Source: Brevundimonas mediterranea
GTDB lineage: Bacteria; Pseudomonadota; Alphaproteobacteria; Caulobacterales; Caulobacteraceae
Assembly: GCF_011064825.1 (NCBI RefSeq)
Contig: NZ_CP048751.1
Span: 2,108,001-2,172,000 of the forward strand
Reading direction: 5' to 3'
DNA: 64,000 nt
Shown: one piece after another, positions 27,740-35,999 of the stretch
Numbering within the stretch: the stretch's first letter is position 1
Layout: each line of letters opens with the position of its first letter
Notes under the pieces: model-generated
What the model was told of the DNA's origin: nothing
The model's input: only the letters and a program-made list of their open reading frames with translations
The model's database searches: none
Made by a program: the position numbers and the translations under genes

Positions 27740-28489
27740 TCAGCGCGCCAGCCTGCCCTTGGCCTTGTCGGAGTCGAGAACGATGTCGGGGTCCGGCGCC
27801 GCGATCTCCTCGCCGCAGTGGTCGAGCACCTTCAGGATGTGGCGGATCAGGTTCAGCCGGGCGGTCTTCTTGTCGTCGGTGGCGATGATGGTCCAGGGGG
27901 CGAAGGCGCGGTCGGTCTCGTCCAGCATCCGGTCGCGGGCGTCGGAATAGGCGTCGAACCGCGCCTCGGCCTCGGCGTCCAGCGACGACAGCTTGAACCG
28001 TTTCAGCGGATCGACGCGGCGTTCCTTCAGCCGTTTCGCCTGTTCCTTGCGCGAGATGTCGAGCCAGAGCTTGATCAGGATGATTCCGTCGTCGGTCAGC
28101 ATCCGCTCGAAGCGCGGCGCATCGGTCAGGAACTGGGCGTACTGCTCGGGCGTGCAATAGCCCATCACCGGCTCGACCCCGGCGCGGTTGTACCAGGAGC
28201 GGTTGAAGATGACGGTCTCGCCCGCCGCCGGCAGATGCGGGACGTAGCGCTGGAAATACCACTGGCTGGTTTCCCGGTCGCTGGGCTTGGGCAGGGCGAC
28301 GACGCGGGTCTGGCGCGGGGACATGTATTCCGTCAGCCGCTTGATGGCCCCGTCCTTGCCGGCGGTGTCGCGCCCCTCCAGCACGATGACCACCCGCAGC
28401 CCATGCTCGATGGTCCAGGCCTGGGTCTTCACGACAGCGAGCTGAAGCTGTTCTAGTTCGGCGTCGTAGGCGTCTGTTTTCTTTCCCAT
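27740..28489 (-). CDS. ppk2: Polyphosphate kinase 2
   Basis: 249 residues, matching one-domain PPK2 enzymes. The Walker A motif is LEGRDTAGKDGAIKRLTEYM (about 37-56), followed by QWYFQRYVPHLPAAGE, the catalytic VIFNRSWYNRAGVEPVMGYCT and the lid region KLWLDISRKEQAKRL. It moves phosphate between polyphosphate and nucleoside diphosphates. The class preference (GDP or ADP) cannot be told from the sequence alone. ATG 28489 begins MGKKTDAYDAELEQLQ. Confidence 0.95.
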   Translation of the reverse strand: MGKKTDAYDAELEQLQLAVVKTQAWTIEHGLRVVIVLEGRDTAGKDGAIKRLTEYMSPRQTRVVALPKPSDRETSQWYFQRYVPHLPAAGETVIFNRSWYNRAGVEPVMGYCTPEQYAQFLTDAPRFERMLTDDGIILIKLWLDISRKEQAKRLKERRVDPLKRFKLSSLDAEAEARFDAYSDARDRMLDETDRAFAPWTIIATDDKKTARLNLIRHILKVLDHCGEEIAAPDPDIVLDSDKAKGRLAR

Positions 28490-28614
28490 TCGATCAGAGT
28501 GGGACGGGACGGGGGCGAGGGCAAGCGGGGCGTTGACGGGCGATGCAAGATGACGCGCTTCTCACGTGCCGCCAGCGGCGACCGGGGCTAGGATATTCCA
28601 AAGTGAAGGCTTCG

Positions 28615-29745
28615 ATGACGCTGAATCGCCGCAGGCTTTTGGCCGCCGGACTGGTCGCTGCGGCGACCGGAGGCGTGTCGTCCGCTTCGGCGGGCGACGC
28701 CGCAGACTATGAGGCGGGGCTGGACGCCGCGTTTGCGGAGACCGGGCCGGTCGCCCTGGCCGGGGGCGTGGTCACGCGCGAAGGCCTGGTCTGGTCCGGG
28801 GTGCGGGGCGTGCGAAGGATCGGCGGGACCGATCCCGCGACCCTGAACGACCGCTGGCACCTGGGGTCGAACACCAAGGCGATGACGGCGGCCCTTTACG
28901 GGCGGCTGGTCGACCAGGGACGGGCGGACTGGGACGCGCCGCTGGGGAATCTGTTCCCCGGCGTCCGGATCGACCCGGCCTGGGACGGGACGACGATCCG
29001 CGACTTCATGCATCACCGGGCGGGGGTGAAGGACGCCGACGCCCTGGGCATGGTCTTTTTCCTGACCGCGAGGGGCGACCCGCGGTCCCTGCCGCAACAG
29101 CGGCTGGCCGTGGTCGAGCGGATGTTGGGCGTCGCGCCGACCGGGACGAAGGGGGCGTTCGAATACGCCAACGCCAACTATATGCTGGTCGGGGCGGCCA
29201 TCGAACGGATCACGGGCCAGTCGTGGGAACAGGTCGTTCAGGCCGAATTGTTCGCGCCCCTGGGCCTGACGTCGGGCGGTTTTGGCGCGCCGAAGACCGA
29301 TACGGCGGGCGGCCCCAATGTCTGGGGGCATCGCGGCGAAGGGGCGGCGCGGGTCGCTGTGGATCCCGCCGATCCGGGCGCGGACAATCCCCCGGCCCTG
29401 GGGCCGGCGGGGACGGCGCACATGAGCCTGGACGACTATGCGAAATGGCTGAGGCTGTTCCTGACGGACGGCGGCGGCTGGCTGAAGCCGGAGACGGCGG
29501 CGCAACTGGCCACGCCGGGCGCGGGCGAGGGCATGCCCTACGCCCTGGGGTGGATCGCGCCGCCGCAGATTCCCTGGGCGGGCGGGCCGGTGCTGACGCA
29601 CGACGGGTCGAACACCCTGTGGTACGCGACGGCCGTGGTCGCCCCGGCGCGGGGCGTGGCCTTCATCGCCCTGAGCAATCAGGGCGCGGGTCAGGCGGCG
29701 ACGACCGCCCTGATGCGAAAACTGGTTGGACGGCTGAACGCCTGA
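28615..29745 (+). CDS. Serine hydrolase, beta-lactamase/class C family
   Basis: 376 residues. A twin-arginine-like signal (NRRRLLAAGLVAAAT) suggests export. The catalytic motif is SxxK at 85-88 (GSNTKAM), with YANANY supplying the Tyr-x-Asn and a C-terminal THDGSN region in place of KTG. This is the serine beta-lactamase / D-alanyl-D-alanine carboxypeptidase-like fold; most members are esterases or peptidases, not antibiotic hydrolases. GAAGG lies upstream of the ATG at 28615. Confidence 0.88.
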   Translation: MTLNRRRLLAAGLVAAATGGVSSASAGDAADYEAGLDAAFAETGPVALAGGVVTREGLVWSGVRGVRRIGGTDPATLNDRWHLGSNTKAMTAALYGRLVDQGRADWDAPLGNLFPGVRIDPAWDGTTIRDFMHHRAGVKDADALGMVFFLTARGDPRSLPQQRLAVVERMLGVAPTGTKGAFEYANANYMLVGAAIERITGQSWEQVVQAELFAPLGLTSGGFGAPKTDTAGGPNVWGHRGEGAARVAVDPADPGADNPPALGPAGTAHMSLDDYAKWLRLFLTDGGGWLKPETAAQLATPGAGEGMPYALGWIAPPQIPWAGGPVLTHDGSNTLWYATAVVAPARGVAFIALSNQGAGQAATTALMRKLVGRLNA

Positions 29746-29810
29746 GCAGATGCCAGACCCGTTCTAAATGCTCTGTACACCACTTGCGGTTATTCCGGAG
29801 CGGTGAGTGA

Positions 29811-30395
29811 GTGAAGGCGTACGCAGTGCTGAGTTACAATGTCTTACGAGGCGGCTGGGAGCGCGACGGGCGTCAGGTCGACCACGTCTCGCTCGGCCAG
29901 GGCGAATTCTGCGTCAGCGACGATCCCGACACCGTGATCACCACGGTCCTGGGATCCTGCGTTGCGGCCTGTGTGCGCGATCCCAAGGCCGGAATCGGCG
30001 GGATGAATCACTTCGTCCTGCCTCGGCTTCCCTCCGGCTCGCGGAGCGACCCCTCCCGCTACGGCTCCCGGCTGATGCCGCTGCTGATCGACCGCCTGCT
30101 TGAACGGGGCGCCAGCCTGAAGCGCCTGGAGGCCCAGGTGTTCGGCGGCGCAAGTCCCGGCCCGTTCCAGAATCCCATCGGCCAGAACAACGTCGATTTC
30201 GCCATGGCCTATCTGGCCGAGCGCGGCATAGCGACCGCCGCTCCCGTTCGCAGCGGGGCGGCGGGCTGCAGGCTCGAGTTCTGGCCGGAGTCAGGCCGGC
30301 TGATCCACACGCCGCTGACCGGGGTGAAGAAGGTCGCCGGCGCCAGGATCATGCTGCGCCCGGTCAAACCTCTGGTGCTGTCGTCCGCCGCCTAG
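29811..30395 (+). CDS. Orphan CheD-family chemoreceptor deamidase
   Basis: 194 residues. The CheD core is clear: DPDTVITTVLGSCVAACVRD carries the catalytic Cys, and [14 protein letters not shown] the catalytic His. Later segments (RLEAQVFGGA, NVDFAMAYLAERGI, GRLIHTPLTG) parallel the CheD of the che operon at 55716-56261 but are well diverged. It has an extra ~20-residue N-terminus. GTG 29811 is used, with GGAG 10 nt upstream; a GTG at 29826 is possible. It stands alone, far from the che cluster. It should deamidate or demethylate glutaminyl residues of a receptor. Confidence 0.88.
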   Translation: MKAYAVLSYNVLRGGWERDGRQVDHVSLGQGEFCVSDDPDTVITTVLGSCVAACVRDPKAGIGGMNHFVLPRLPSGSRSDPSRYGSRLMPLLIDRLLERGASLKRLEAQVFGGASPGPFQNPIGQNNVDFAMAYLAERGIATAAPVRSGAAGCRLEFWPESGRLIHTPLTGVKKVAGARIMLRPVKPLVLSSAA

Positions 30396-30477
30396 GGGCG
30401 CGGGCGGCTGTATTTGAACGCTTCGCCCCCTCGCGGCGTTTGCCAGCGGGGCCGTGGGCGGTCCATGCTGGGGCTGC

Positions 30478-31239
30478 ATGAAGCGCGACTTCGCCGATTT
30501 CTGGAATCTGCTGTGGGAGGTCGGGCTGCTGGCCTGCGCCGCCTTCGCGCTGTTGAACGCCTATGCGCCGCCGCAGGACCTGCCGTGGAAGCCGCTGGAC
30601 CTGAGCCAGCCGCTGGGCCGGGCGACGGCGGCCAAGGTGGCCGACTTCGACATCGCCCCGACGGCGGCCCCGGAAGAGGTCCAGGGGGCGACCGAGGCCT
30701 GTATGCAGGTGCTGCGCGAGGCGGGGATCGAGGTCGAGCGGGCGGCGGATCGCGACGACGGCGGCTTCTGCGTCGTGCGCGGGGCGGTGCGGATCACCGG
30801 CGGGGCGGTGACGCCCCTGGCCCCGGCCGATGTGGTGATGCAGTGCCCGCTGGCCGTCCGCTATGTCATCTGGGACCGGCAGGTGTTGCAGCCGGCGGCG
30901 CGCAGCATCCTGGGCTCGGCCCCGGCGCGGGTCGAGAACTACGGGACCTATTCGTGCCGGCGCATCTATGGCTCGCAGGACGAACAGGAGCGGCCCAGCG
31001 AACATGCGCGGGCCAACGCCCTGGACGTGGCGGCGGTGCGGCTGGAGGACGGGCGGACCGTCAGCGTGCTGAACGACTGGCGCGGCCAGGGTCCGGCGGG
31101 CGAGCCGGGCGGGCGGTTCCTGCACGCGGTGCGCGACGGGGCGTGCCGACTGTTCTCGACCGTGCTGACGCCCGACTACAACGCCGCCCACGAGAACCAT
31201 CTGCATGTCGATGGGGCCGAGCGGGGCCTGTGCCGTTAA
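30478..31239 (+). CDS. Extensin-like C-terminal domain protein
   Basis: 253 residues. One N-terminal membrane anchor (about 10-28) precedes a domain with the extensin-like family pattern: CPLAVRYVIWDRQVLQPAAR, YGTYSCRRIYGSQ, HARANALDVAAVRLEDG, and the closing HENHLHVDGAERGLCR. The conserved Cys, His and Asp residues resemble a LAS/peptidoglycan peptidase fold (HxxxxxxxD and HxH), so a cell-wall role is plausible but unproved. Start ATG 30478. Confidence 0.85.
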   Translation: MKRDFADFWNLLWEVGLLACAAFALLNAYAPPQDLPWKPLDLSQPLGRATAAKVADFDIAPTAAPEEVQGATEACMQVLREAGIEVERAADRDDGGFCVVRGAVRITGGAVTPLAPADVVMQCPLAVRYVIWDRQVLQPAARSILGSAPARVENYGTYSCRRIYGSQDEQERPSEHARANALDVAAVRLEDGRTVSVLNDWRGQGPAGEPGGRFLHAVRDGACRLFSTVLTPDYNAAHENHLHVDGAERGLCR

Positions 31240-31436
31240 GGTTGAATCGCCCCTGACGCGAATCGCTTTGCTGTTGACCGACCGGAAAAGCCGGGTGACA
31301 ACAACAGCACAGTCCGGATTTTGCGTGGGGTCCACACCCGCGTCTCGCTCCTTCGCCTGAACGAGCTGTCCAGATGGACTGTCGGGTCACCCTGAGGGGG
31401 ATCCGCCTGGAAAAGCGCGTTTACGGAGACGCAGAC

Positions 31437-31640
31437 ATGGCGACCGGTACGGTCAAGTGGTTCAACCCCACCAAGGGCTATGGATTCATCCAGCCCGACA
31501 GCGGCGGCTCTGACGTGTTCGTTCACGTCACCGCCGTTCAGAAGGCCGGCCTTCAGGGCCTCGATGAGAACGCCAAGGTCGAATACGAGCTGGAAAACCA
31601 GCGCGGCAAGACTTCGGCGATCGACCTCAAGCTCCTCTGA
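31437..31640 (+). CDS. Cold-shock protein, CspA family
   Basis: 67 residues forming one cold-shock domain. RNP1 is KGYGFIQ and RNP2 is VFVHVTAVQ. The start at 31437 (MATGTVKWFN) is preceded by GGAGA. The ~200-bp leader is long enough for the regulated 5' UTR usual in csp genes. A strong terminator follows. It binds single-stranded RNA and DNA as a chaperone. Confidence 0.95.
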   Translation: MATGTVKWFNPTKGYGFIQPDSGGSDVFVHVTAVQKAGLQGLDENAKVEYELENQRGKTSAIDLKLL

Positions 31641-31666
31641 GTCGAGCGGCCGATTAAGGCATGAGA

Positions 31667-31706
31667 ACAGGCGCGGGGGCCAAGGCTTCCGCGCCTGTTT
31701 TTGTTT
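31667..31706 (+). terminator. Intrinsic terminator after the cold-shock gene
   Basis: Stem ACAGGCGCGG / CCGCGCCTGT (10 bp) with a ~14-nt loop, followed by TTTTGTTT. Starts 26 bp after the stop codon. Confidence 0.9.
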
Positions 31707-31819
31707 GGGCTACCGCGCTTCGCGCGGTTTGAGCCGCATGATGTGGGGCTACCGCGCTTCGCGCTACTTGAGCCGCATGATGTGGGGCTACCGCGCTTCG
31801 CGCTACTTGAGCCCGAGGT
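31707..31819. repeat. Tandem 39-bp repeat, about three copies
   Basis: Copies begin at 31707, 31746 and 31785, each GGGCTACCGCGCTTCGCGC followed by a TTGAGCC segment and GCATGATGTG. A fourth, degenerate copy continues into the last codons of the EamA gene (CTACGCGGCTTCGCGCGG at 31824 on). The repeat therefore looks like an expansion of that gene's 3' end on the minus strand. It sits between the cold-shock terminator and that gene. Confidence 0.85.
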
Positions 31820-31823
31820 TGGC

Positions 31824-32735
31824 CTACGCGGCTTCGCGCGGCTTGAGCCCTTCGGTCGGCTTCGTTCGCTGGGATCTCTGCGCCATCACGATGGCGCCCA
31901 GGACCAGGGCGCCGCCCAGGGCCTGTATGGGCGTCAGGGTCTCGCCGAAGATCCACCAGCCCAAGAGGCCGGCGACGACCGGCTGGATCAGGATGGTGAC
32001 GGCGGTGATTGAGGCCGGCAGCTTGCCCAGGGCCCAGGCGACGCCGCCCTGGCCGAAGACGTGCATGACGCCCATGGTCAGACAGGCGGCCCAGCCGGAC
32101 AGGCTGGCGGGGATGATGTCCTCGCCCAGGACCAGGGCCACGATCAGCAGCAGGGGCGCGCCCAGCAGGGTGGCCCAGAAGGTGACGCGCATGGCGCCGG
32201 CCGTGGCGCGCGCCGCCTTCACCGCCAGGAAATAGCCCGAGTACCAGACCGCCACCGACAGCGAGAAGAGGTCGCCCAGCGGCGGATTGGTCCCCTGTCC
32301 GCCGTCGGCGCCCGCCGCCATGGCGAAGGCCCCGCCCATGGCCAGGGCCAGGGCCAGCAGGAACAGCCGGTGCGGCGTCTCCTTCAGCACGATCCAGCCG
32401 AACAGGGTGACGACGACCGGCGTCAGGTTGCACAGGACCGTGGCGTTGGCGACCGAGGTCATGACGATGCCGTAGTGCCAGAAGCTGAGGTCCAGGGCGA
32501 AGAACAGGCCGGCCAGCAGCGCCCATTTCGACGGGGCGGCGATCCCGCCCGGCTCGCGCGACGCCAGCAGGGTCAGCAGGGGCAGGGCGAAGACGAACCG
32601 CCAGAAGCCCGCCGCCGCCGGACCGGTCTCGGTCAGGCGCACCAGGATCGGCGCCAGGCCCAGGACGCAGGCGGCGATCAGCAGGACGATCAGGGCGAAG
32701 GCGCGGGGGGAGACGCGGGCGGCGAGAGCGGACAT
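31824..32735 (-). CDS. DMT-superfamily transporter, EamA family
   Basis: 303 residues with ten predicted helices in two EamA repeats: the first starts ALIVLLIAACVLGLAPILVR, the second WYSGYFLAVKAARAT. Family-typical features include LCNLTPVVVTLFGWIVLKE and TILIQPVVAGLLGWWIFGETLT. Substrate unknown; EamA proteins export metabolites or amino acids. The C-terminal codons overlap the degenerate fourth repeat copy. Confidence 0.9.
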   Translation of the reverse strand: MSALAARVSPRAFALIVLLIAACVLGLAPILVRLTETGPAAAGFWRFVFALPLLTLLASREPGGIAAPSKWALLAGLFFALDLSFWHYGIVMTSVANATVLCNLTPVVVTLFGWIVLKETPHRLFLLALALAMGGAFAMAAGADGGQGTNPPLGDLFSLSVAVWYSGYFLAVKAARATAGAMRVTFWATLLGAPLLLIVALVLGEDIIPASLSGWAACLTMGVMHVFGQGGVAWALGKLPASITAVTILIQPVVAGLLGWWIFGETLTPIQALGGALVLGAIVMAQRSQRTKPTEGLKPREAA

Positions 32736-32775
32736 GGCGGGCCTCTTACGCCGCCCCGCGACCTTCCGCCACAGG

Positions 32776-34947
32776 TCAGGCCAGATCGGAGGCGGGATCG
32801 ATCCGGGCGCGCAGCGCGACTTCCAGACCGGGGGCCAGGTCGCGATAGTCGATACGGCCGTCCAACTGGGTGACCAGGCTGCCGATCATCAGGGAGCCGA
32901 AGCCCTTGCCCGCCTTGTGGCCGCCCTTGCCGTCGTCGGCCACGACCAGGCGGAACCGGTCGTCGCTCTCGCTCAGGGTGATGCGCAGCGGGCCGGGCCG
33001 GCCGTCATAGGCGTATTTCTGGGCGTTGATGATCAGTTCGGTCAGGATCAGGCCCAGGGTCACGGCGCGGCCGGCGTCGATACAGATCGGGGCCAGGTCG
33101 GTCTCGATGGCGGCGGCCCAGTCGGCGCCCATGCTGGCGCCCAGGTCGTCGACCAGTTCGCTGATGTAGCGGGACAGGTCGATCGTCGTGTCGTGGTCGC
33201 CGCGATAGAGGCGGCTGTGGACGGTCGAGACGGCGCGGACGCGGCGACGCGCCTCCTGCAGGGCCGAGCCGGCGGGACTGTCGCCCAGGTCGCGGGCCTG
33301 GAGGCCCAGGAAGCTGGAGACCAGGGTCAGGCTGTTCTGGACCCGGTGATTGACCTCGCGCATCAGGAACTGCTGCTGCTCCAGTCGTAGCTCGCGCTCG
33401 GTCAGCCGGGCCTGGAGCGACTGGTTCTGGCTGCGCAACTGATTGACGGCGGCGAAGTCGAACAGGGCGTCGCGCAGGCGGGCGGCGGATTCCACGGCCG
33501 CCGCGCTCCAGCGCCGGGCGCGGCCGGTGACGGTCTGGGACCAACCCTCGAACGAGGCGCGGGGCGTCAGGGGGCCGCCGTCGGCCGCCGACTTGACGGC
33601 GGTGGACGGATCCCCGGCCCAGCGGACCGTCTCCAGGATCTCGGACCGGAACCACAGCAGCGACAGGGGCTGGTCGCCCGCCAGGCGCACGGCCAGCAGG
33701 CCGCTGGCGTGGACGCGCCAGGCCTGGGCCTCGGGCAGAAGGGCGGACAGGGCGTTGGAGGCGACGGGGCGCAGGCCCGGCTGCTGGCCCAGCCAGTCCG
33801 ACAGGCGTCGCACGGCCTCCTGCGGCGGGGTGTGGCCGAAACAGGCGATGCGGTCGCCGCGCACGATGGCCAGGCCGTCGGCCCCGACCAGCTCGGTCAG
33901 CTGCCCCGAATGTTCGGCCAGGGCGGCGTCCAGATCGCGTTCGGTGGACAGGCGCAGGATCAGTTCGTCCTCCAGCCGGCGCAGGCGGACCCGGTCGCGA
34001 TACAGTTCGGCGTCGGCCTTGGTCTTCAACTGACGGGCCAGGGTGCGGGCCAGGGTGGTGCAGGCGACCCGCAGTTCATAGGGCAGCAGCAGCGGCGTGG
34101 CGCTGTGGCAGGCGACCAGGCCCCACAGGACGTCGTCGACGATGATCGACACCGAGGCCGAGGCCCGCACGCCCATGTTCTTCAGATACTGGATATGGAC
34201 CGGCGAGACCGAGCGCAGGCCGCTGTCGCTCATGTCCAGCGGCGGCTCGCCCGGCGCGACCGGCCGCAGGGGCTGGGGCGTATAGCGGCAGTCGGGGATG
34301 ACCCGCACCGGATTGCGCAGATACAGGGCGCGGGCCTGGCGGGGGATGTCGGTCGCCGGGAAATGGTGGTTCAGGAAGGACGACGCGCCGGCCGCGCGCG
34401 ATTCCGCGATCACCTGGCCCGCCTCGTCGTCGAGGAAACGGTAGATCATGACCCGTTCGAAGCCGGTCAGGCTGCGGAAGGCGTCGGCGGCGCGTTCGCA
34501 CACGGTCTGGACCGAGGCGGCCCGTTCCAGGGCGGCGCCGGCGGCGTCGAGCCGGGAGATCAGTTCGACCCCGAGACGGGCCTGCTGCGAGCTCTGCTCG
34601 ACCTCGACCACCATCCGCTCCAGCGGGGCCCGGCCCGGCGCATAATGGACGACGATGTCGTATTCCAGCCGATTGGTCGCGCGCCAGCGGCCGGCGAAGC
34701 CCGTCTCATGGCCGCGGGCCATGTCGCGCAGACGACGACCGACGACCTCGCCCAGAAGGTCGGTCGCCGACTGATCCATCCAGGTCGTGCGGCCGGTCAG
34801 TTCCTCGACAGCGCCGGCGACCTGTTCGACGGTCTGGGCCTCGAGGTTGAGCACCAGCAGGAAGCCGTGCGGCTGGATGGCCTGGGGGACATGGATCGGC
34901 TCGCGATCGCAGTCGGTCAGGTCGATGAGGGCGGCGGGCGCGCTCAT
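32776..34947 (-). CDS. Bacteriophytochrome histidine kinase (HisKA_2 type)
   Basis: 723 residues in PAS-GAF-PHY-kinase order. Biliverdin-attaching Cys13 lies in DLTDCDREPIHVPQAIQPHG. The GAF knot shows HFPATDIPRQARALYLRN (DIP Asp200; usually PASDIP) and SVSPVHIQYLKNMGVRAS with chromophore His. The PHY tongue carries PRASFEGW near 462-469. The kinase is HisKA_2/HWE-like with His534 in REVNHRVQNSLTLVSSFL, and GHKAGKGFGSLMIGSLV in the ATPase domain. It should sense red/far-red light. No heme oxygenase (bphO) or response regulator is adjacent, so biliverdin supply and output partner are elsewhere. Start 34947. Confidence 0.93.
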   Translation of the reverse strand: MSAPAALIDLTDCDREPIHVPQAIQPHGFLLVLNLEAQTVEQVAGAVEELTGRTTWMDQSATDLLGEVVGRRLRDMARGHETGFAGRWRATNRLEYDIVVHYAPGRAPLERMVVEVEQSSQQARLGVELISRLDAAGAALERAASVQTVCERAADAFRSLTGFERVMIYRFLDDEAGQVIAESRAAGASSFLNHHFPATDIPRQARALYLRNPVRVIPDCRYTPQPLRPVAPGEPPLDMSDSGLRSVSPVHIQYLKNMGVRASASVSIIVDDVLWGLVACHSATPLLLPYELRVACTTLARTLARQLKTKADAELYRDRVRLRRLEDELILRLSTERDLDAALAEHSGQLTELVGADGLAIVRGDRIACFGHTPPQEAVRRLSDWLGQQPGLRPVASNALSALLPEAQAWRVHASGLLAVRLAGDQPLSLLWFRSEILETVRWAGDPSTAVKSAADGGPLTPRASFEGWSQTVTGRARRWSAAAVESAARLRDALFDFAAVNQLRSQNQSLQARLTERELRLEQQQFLMREVNHRVQNSLTLVSSFLGLQARDLGDSPAGSALQEARRRVRAVSTVHSRLYRGDHDTTIDLSRYISELVDDLGASMGADWAAAIETDLAPICIDAGRAVTLGLILTELIINAQKYAYDGRPGPLRITLSESDDRFRLVVADDGKGGHKAGKGFGSLMIGSLVTQLDGRIDYRDLAPGLEVALRARIDPASDLA

Positions 34948-35192
34948 GCGGCGGACGTCCGGTCGCCCGCGCCGGAGAAGCGTGGCGGTTCCGGGACGTT
35001 TCGCCGGGTTTCGCTTGTGGGGAGGTTCATGCGGCCGACAAGGTAACACACGGGCGACGCTTGTCTATTTCGCGTTATAAGTGTCCGGTGGCGGACAGTG
35101 TCGCGCCGCTGGCCGACGCGGGCCATGGACACGGAACGGCCGCAGTCCCATGGCGTTGGGATACGGTTCCCCTTTCCAGTTGGCAGCCCTTC

Positions 35193-35969
35193 ATGAAACT
35201 GCGCGTCCGCGCCGAGCTCGTCTATCGTTTCGATCCGCCGACGGACGCCATCTACAAGATCCAGGTCGCCCACTGGCCCGGCCAGGACATCTTGGAAGAG
35301 GCCCTGACCTTCGATCCGCCGGTGGAGTTCCACGAGGACGAGGACGTCGATTTCGGGGCCCGGACCCTGCGCTGCCACGTCGAGGGCGAAGTGACCCTGA
35401 CCTATGAGGCGGTGGTCGAGAACGGGGTGCTGAAGGGCCTGCCGCCCAGCGTGTCCCAGCATGACTGGGGCGAACTGCCGGCCGAGGTCCTGCCCTATCT
35501 GCAGCCCAGCCGGTACTGCCCGTCGGACCAGTTCGGCCGGTTCGTCACGCGGGAGTTCGGCGACACCTCGGGCGGGGCGCGGGTGCTGGCGATCCTGAAC
35601 TGGATCACCGAGAACCTGGATTATGAGCACGGCGTGTCGGACACCGAGACGACGGCGGCGCGCACCTTCATCGACCGGGCCGGGGTGTGCCGCGACTTCA
35701 CCCACCTGGGCATGACCCTGTGCCGGGCGTCGGGGATTCCGGCGCGGGCGGTCAGCGCCTTTGCGCACCAGCTGAATCCGCCCGACTTCCACGCCATCTT
35801 CGAGGTCTGGCTGGATAACGGCTGGTGGCTGGTCGATGCGACGCGGCTGGCGCCGGTCGAGGGTCTGGTGCGGATCGCCTGCGGACGCGACGCGGCGGAC
35901 ATCGCCTTCCTGACGACTCAGGAGCGGTGCCAGATGGTGCGCCAGTCGGTGACGGTGGCGCCGGCCTGA
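35193..35969 (+). CDS. Transglutaminase-like cysteine protease domain protein
   Basis: 258 residues. An N-terminal Bact_transglu_N-like beta domain (LRVRAELVYRFDPPTDAIYKIQ) is followed by the transglutaminase-like core: Cys in RAGVCRDFTHLGMTLCRA, His in PDFHAIFEVWLDNGWWLVDAT, which also carries the Asp of the triad. Cytosolic, no signal. Diverges from the phytochrome gene. Family members are mostly peptidases. ATG 35193 is selected; an upstream extension has no similarity to the fold. Confidence 0.92.
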   Translation: MKLRVRAELVYRFDPPTDAIYKIQVAHWPGQDILEEALTFDPPVEFHEDEDVDFGARTLRCHVEGEVTLTYEAVVENGVLKGLPPSVSQHDWGELPAEVLPYLQPSRYCPSDQFGRFVTREFGDTSGGARVLAILNWITENLDYEHGVSDTETTAARTFIDRAGVCRDFTHLGMTLCRASGIPARAVSAFAHQLNPPDFHAIFEVWLDNGWWLVDATRLAPVEGLVRIACGRDAADIAFLTTQERCQMVRQSVTVAPA

Positions 35970-35999
35970 GTGTTTCACCCTCTCCCATTGGGAGAAGGA

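Noticed and set aside
31701..32012. Plus-strand ORF through the 39-bp repeats as a repeat protein
   Set aside because: Starts inside the cold-shock terminator and runs antisense into the EamA gene.
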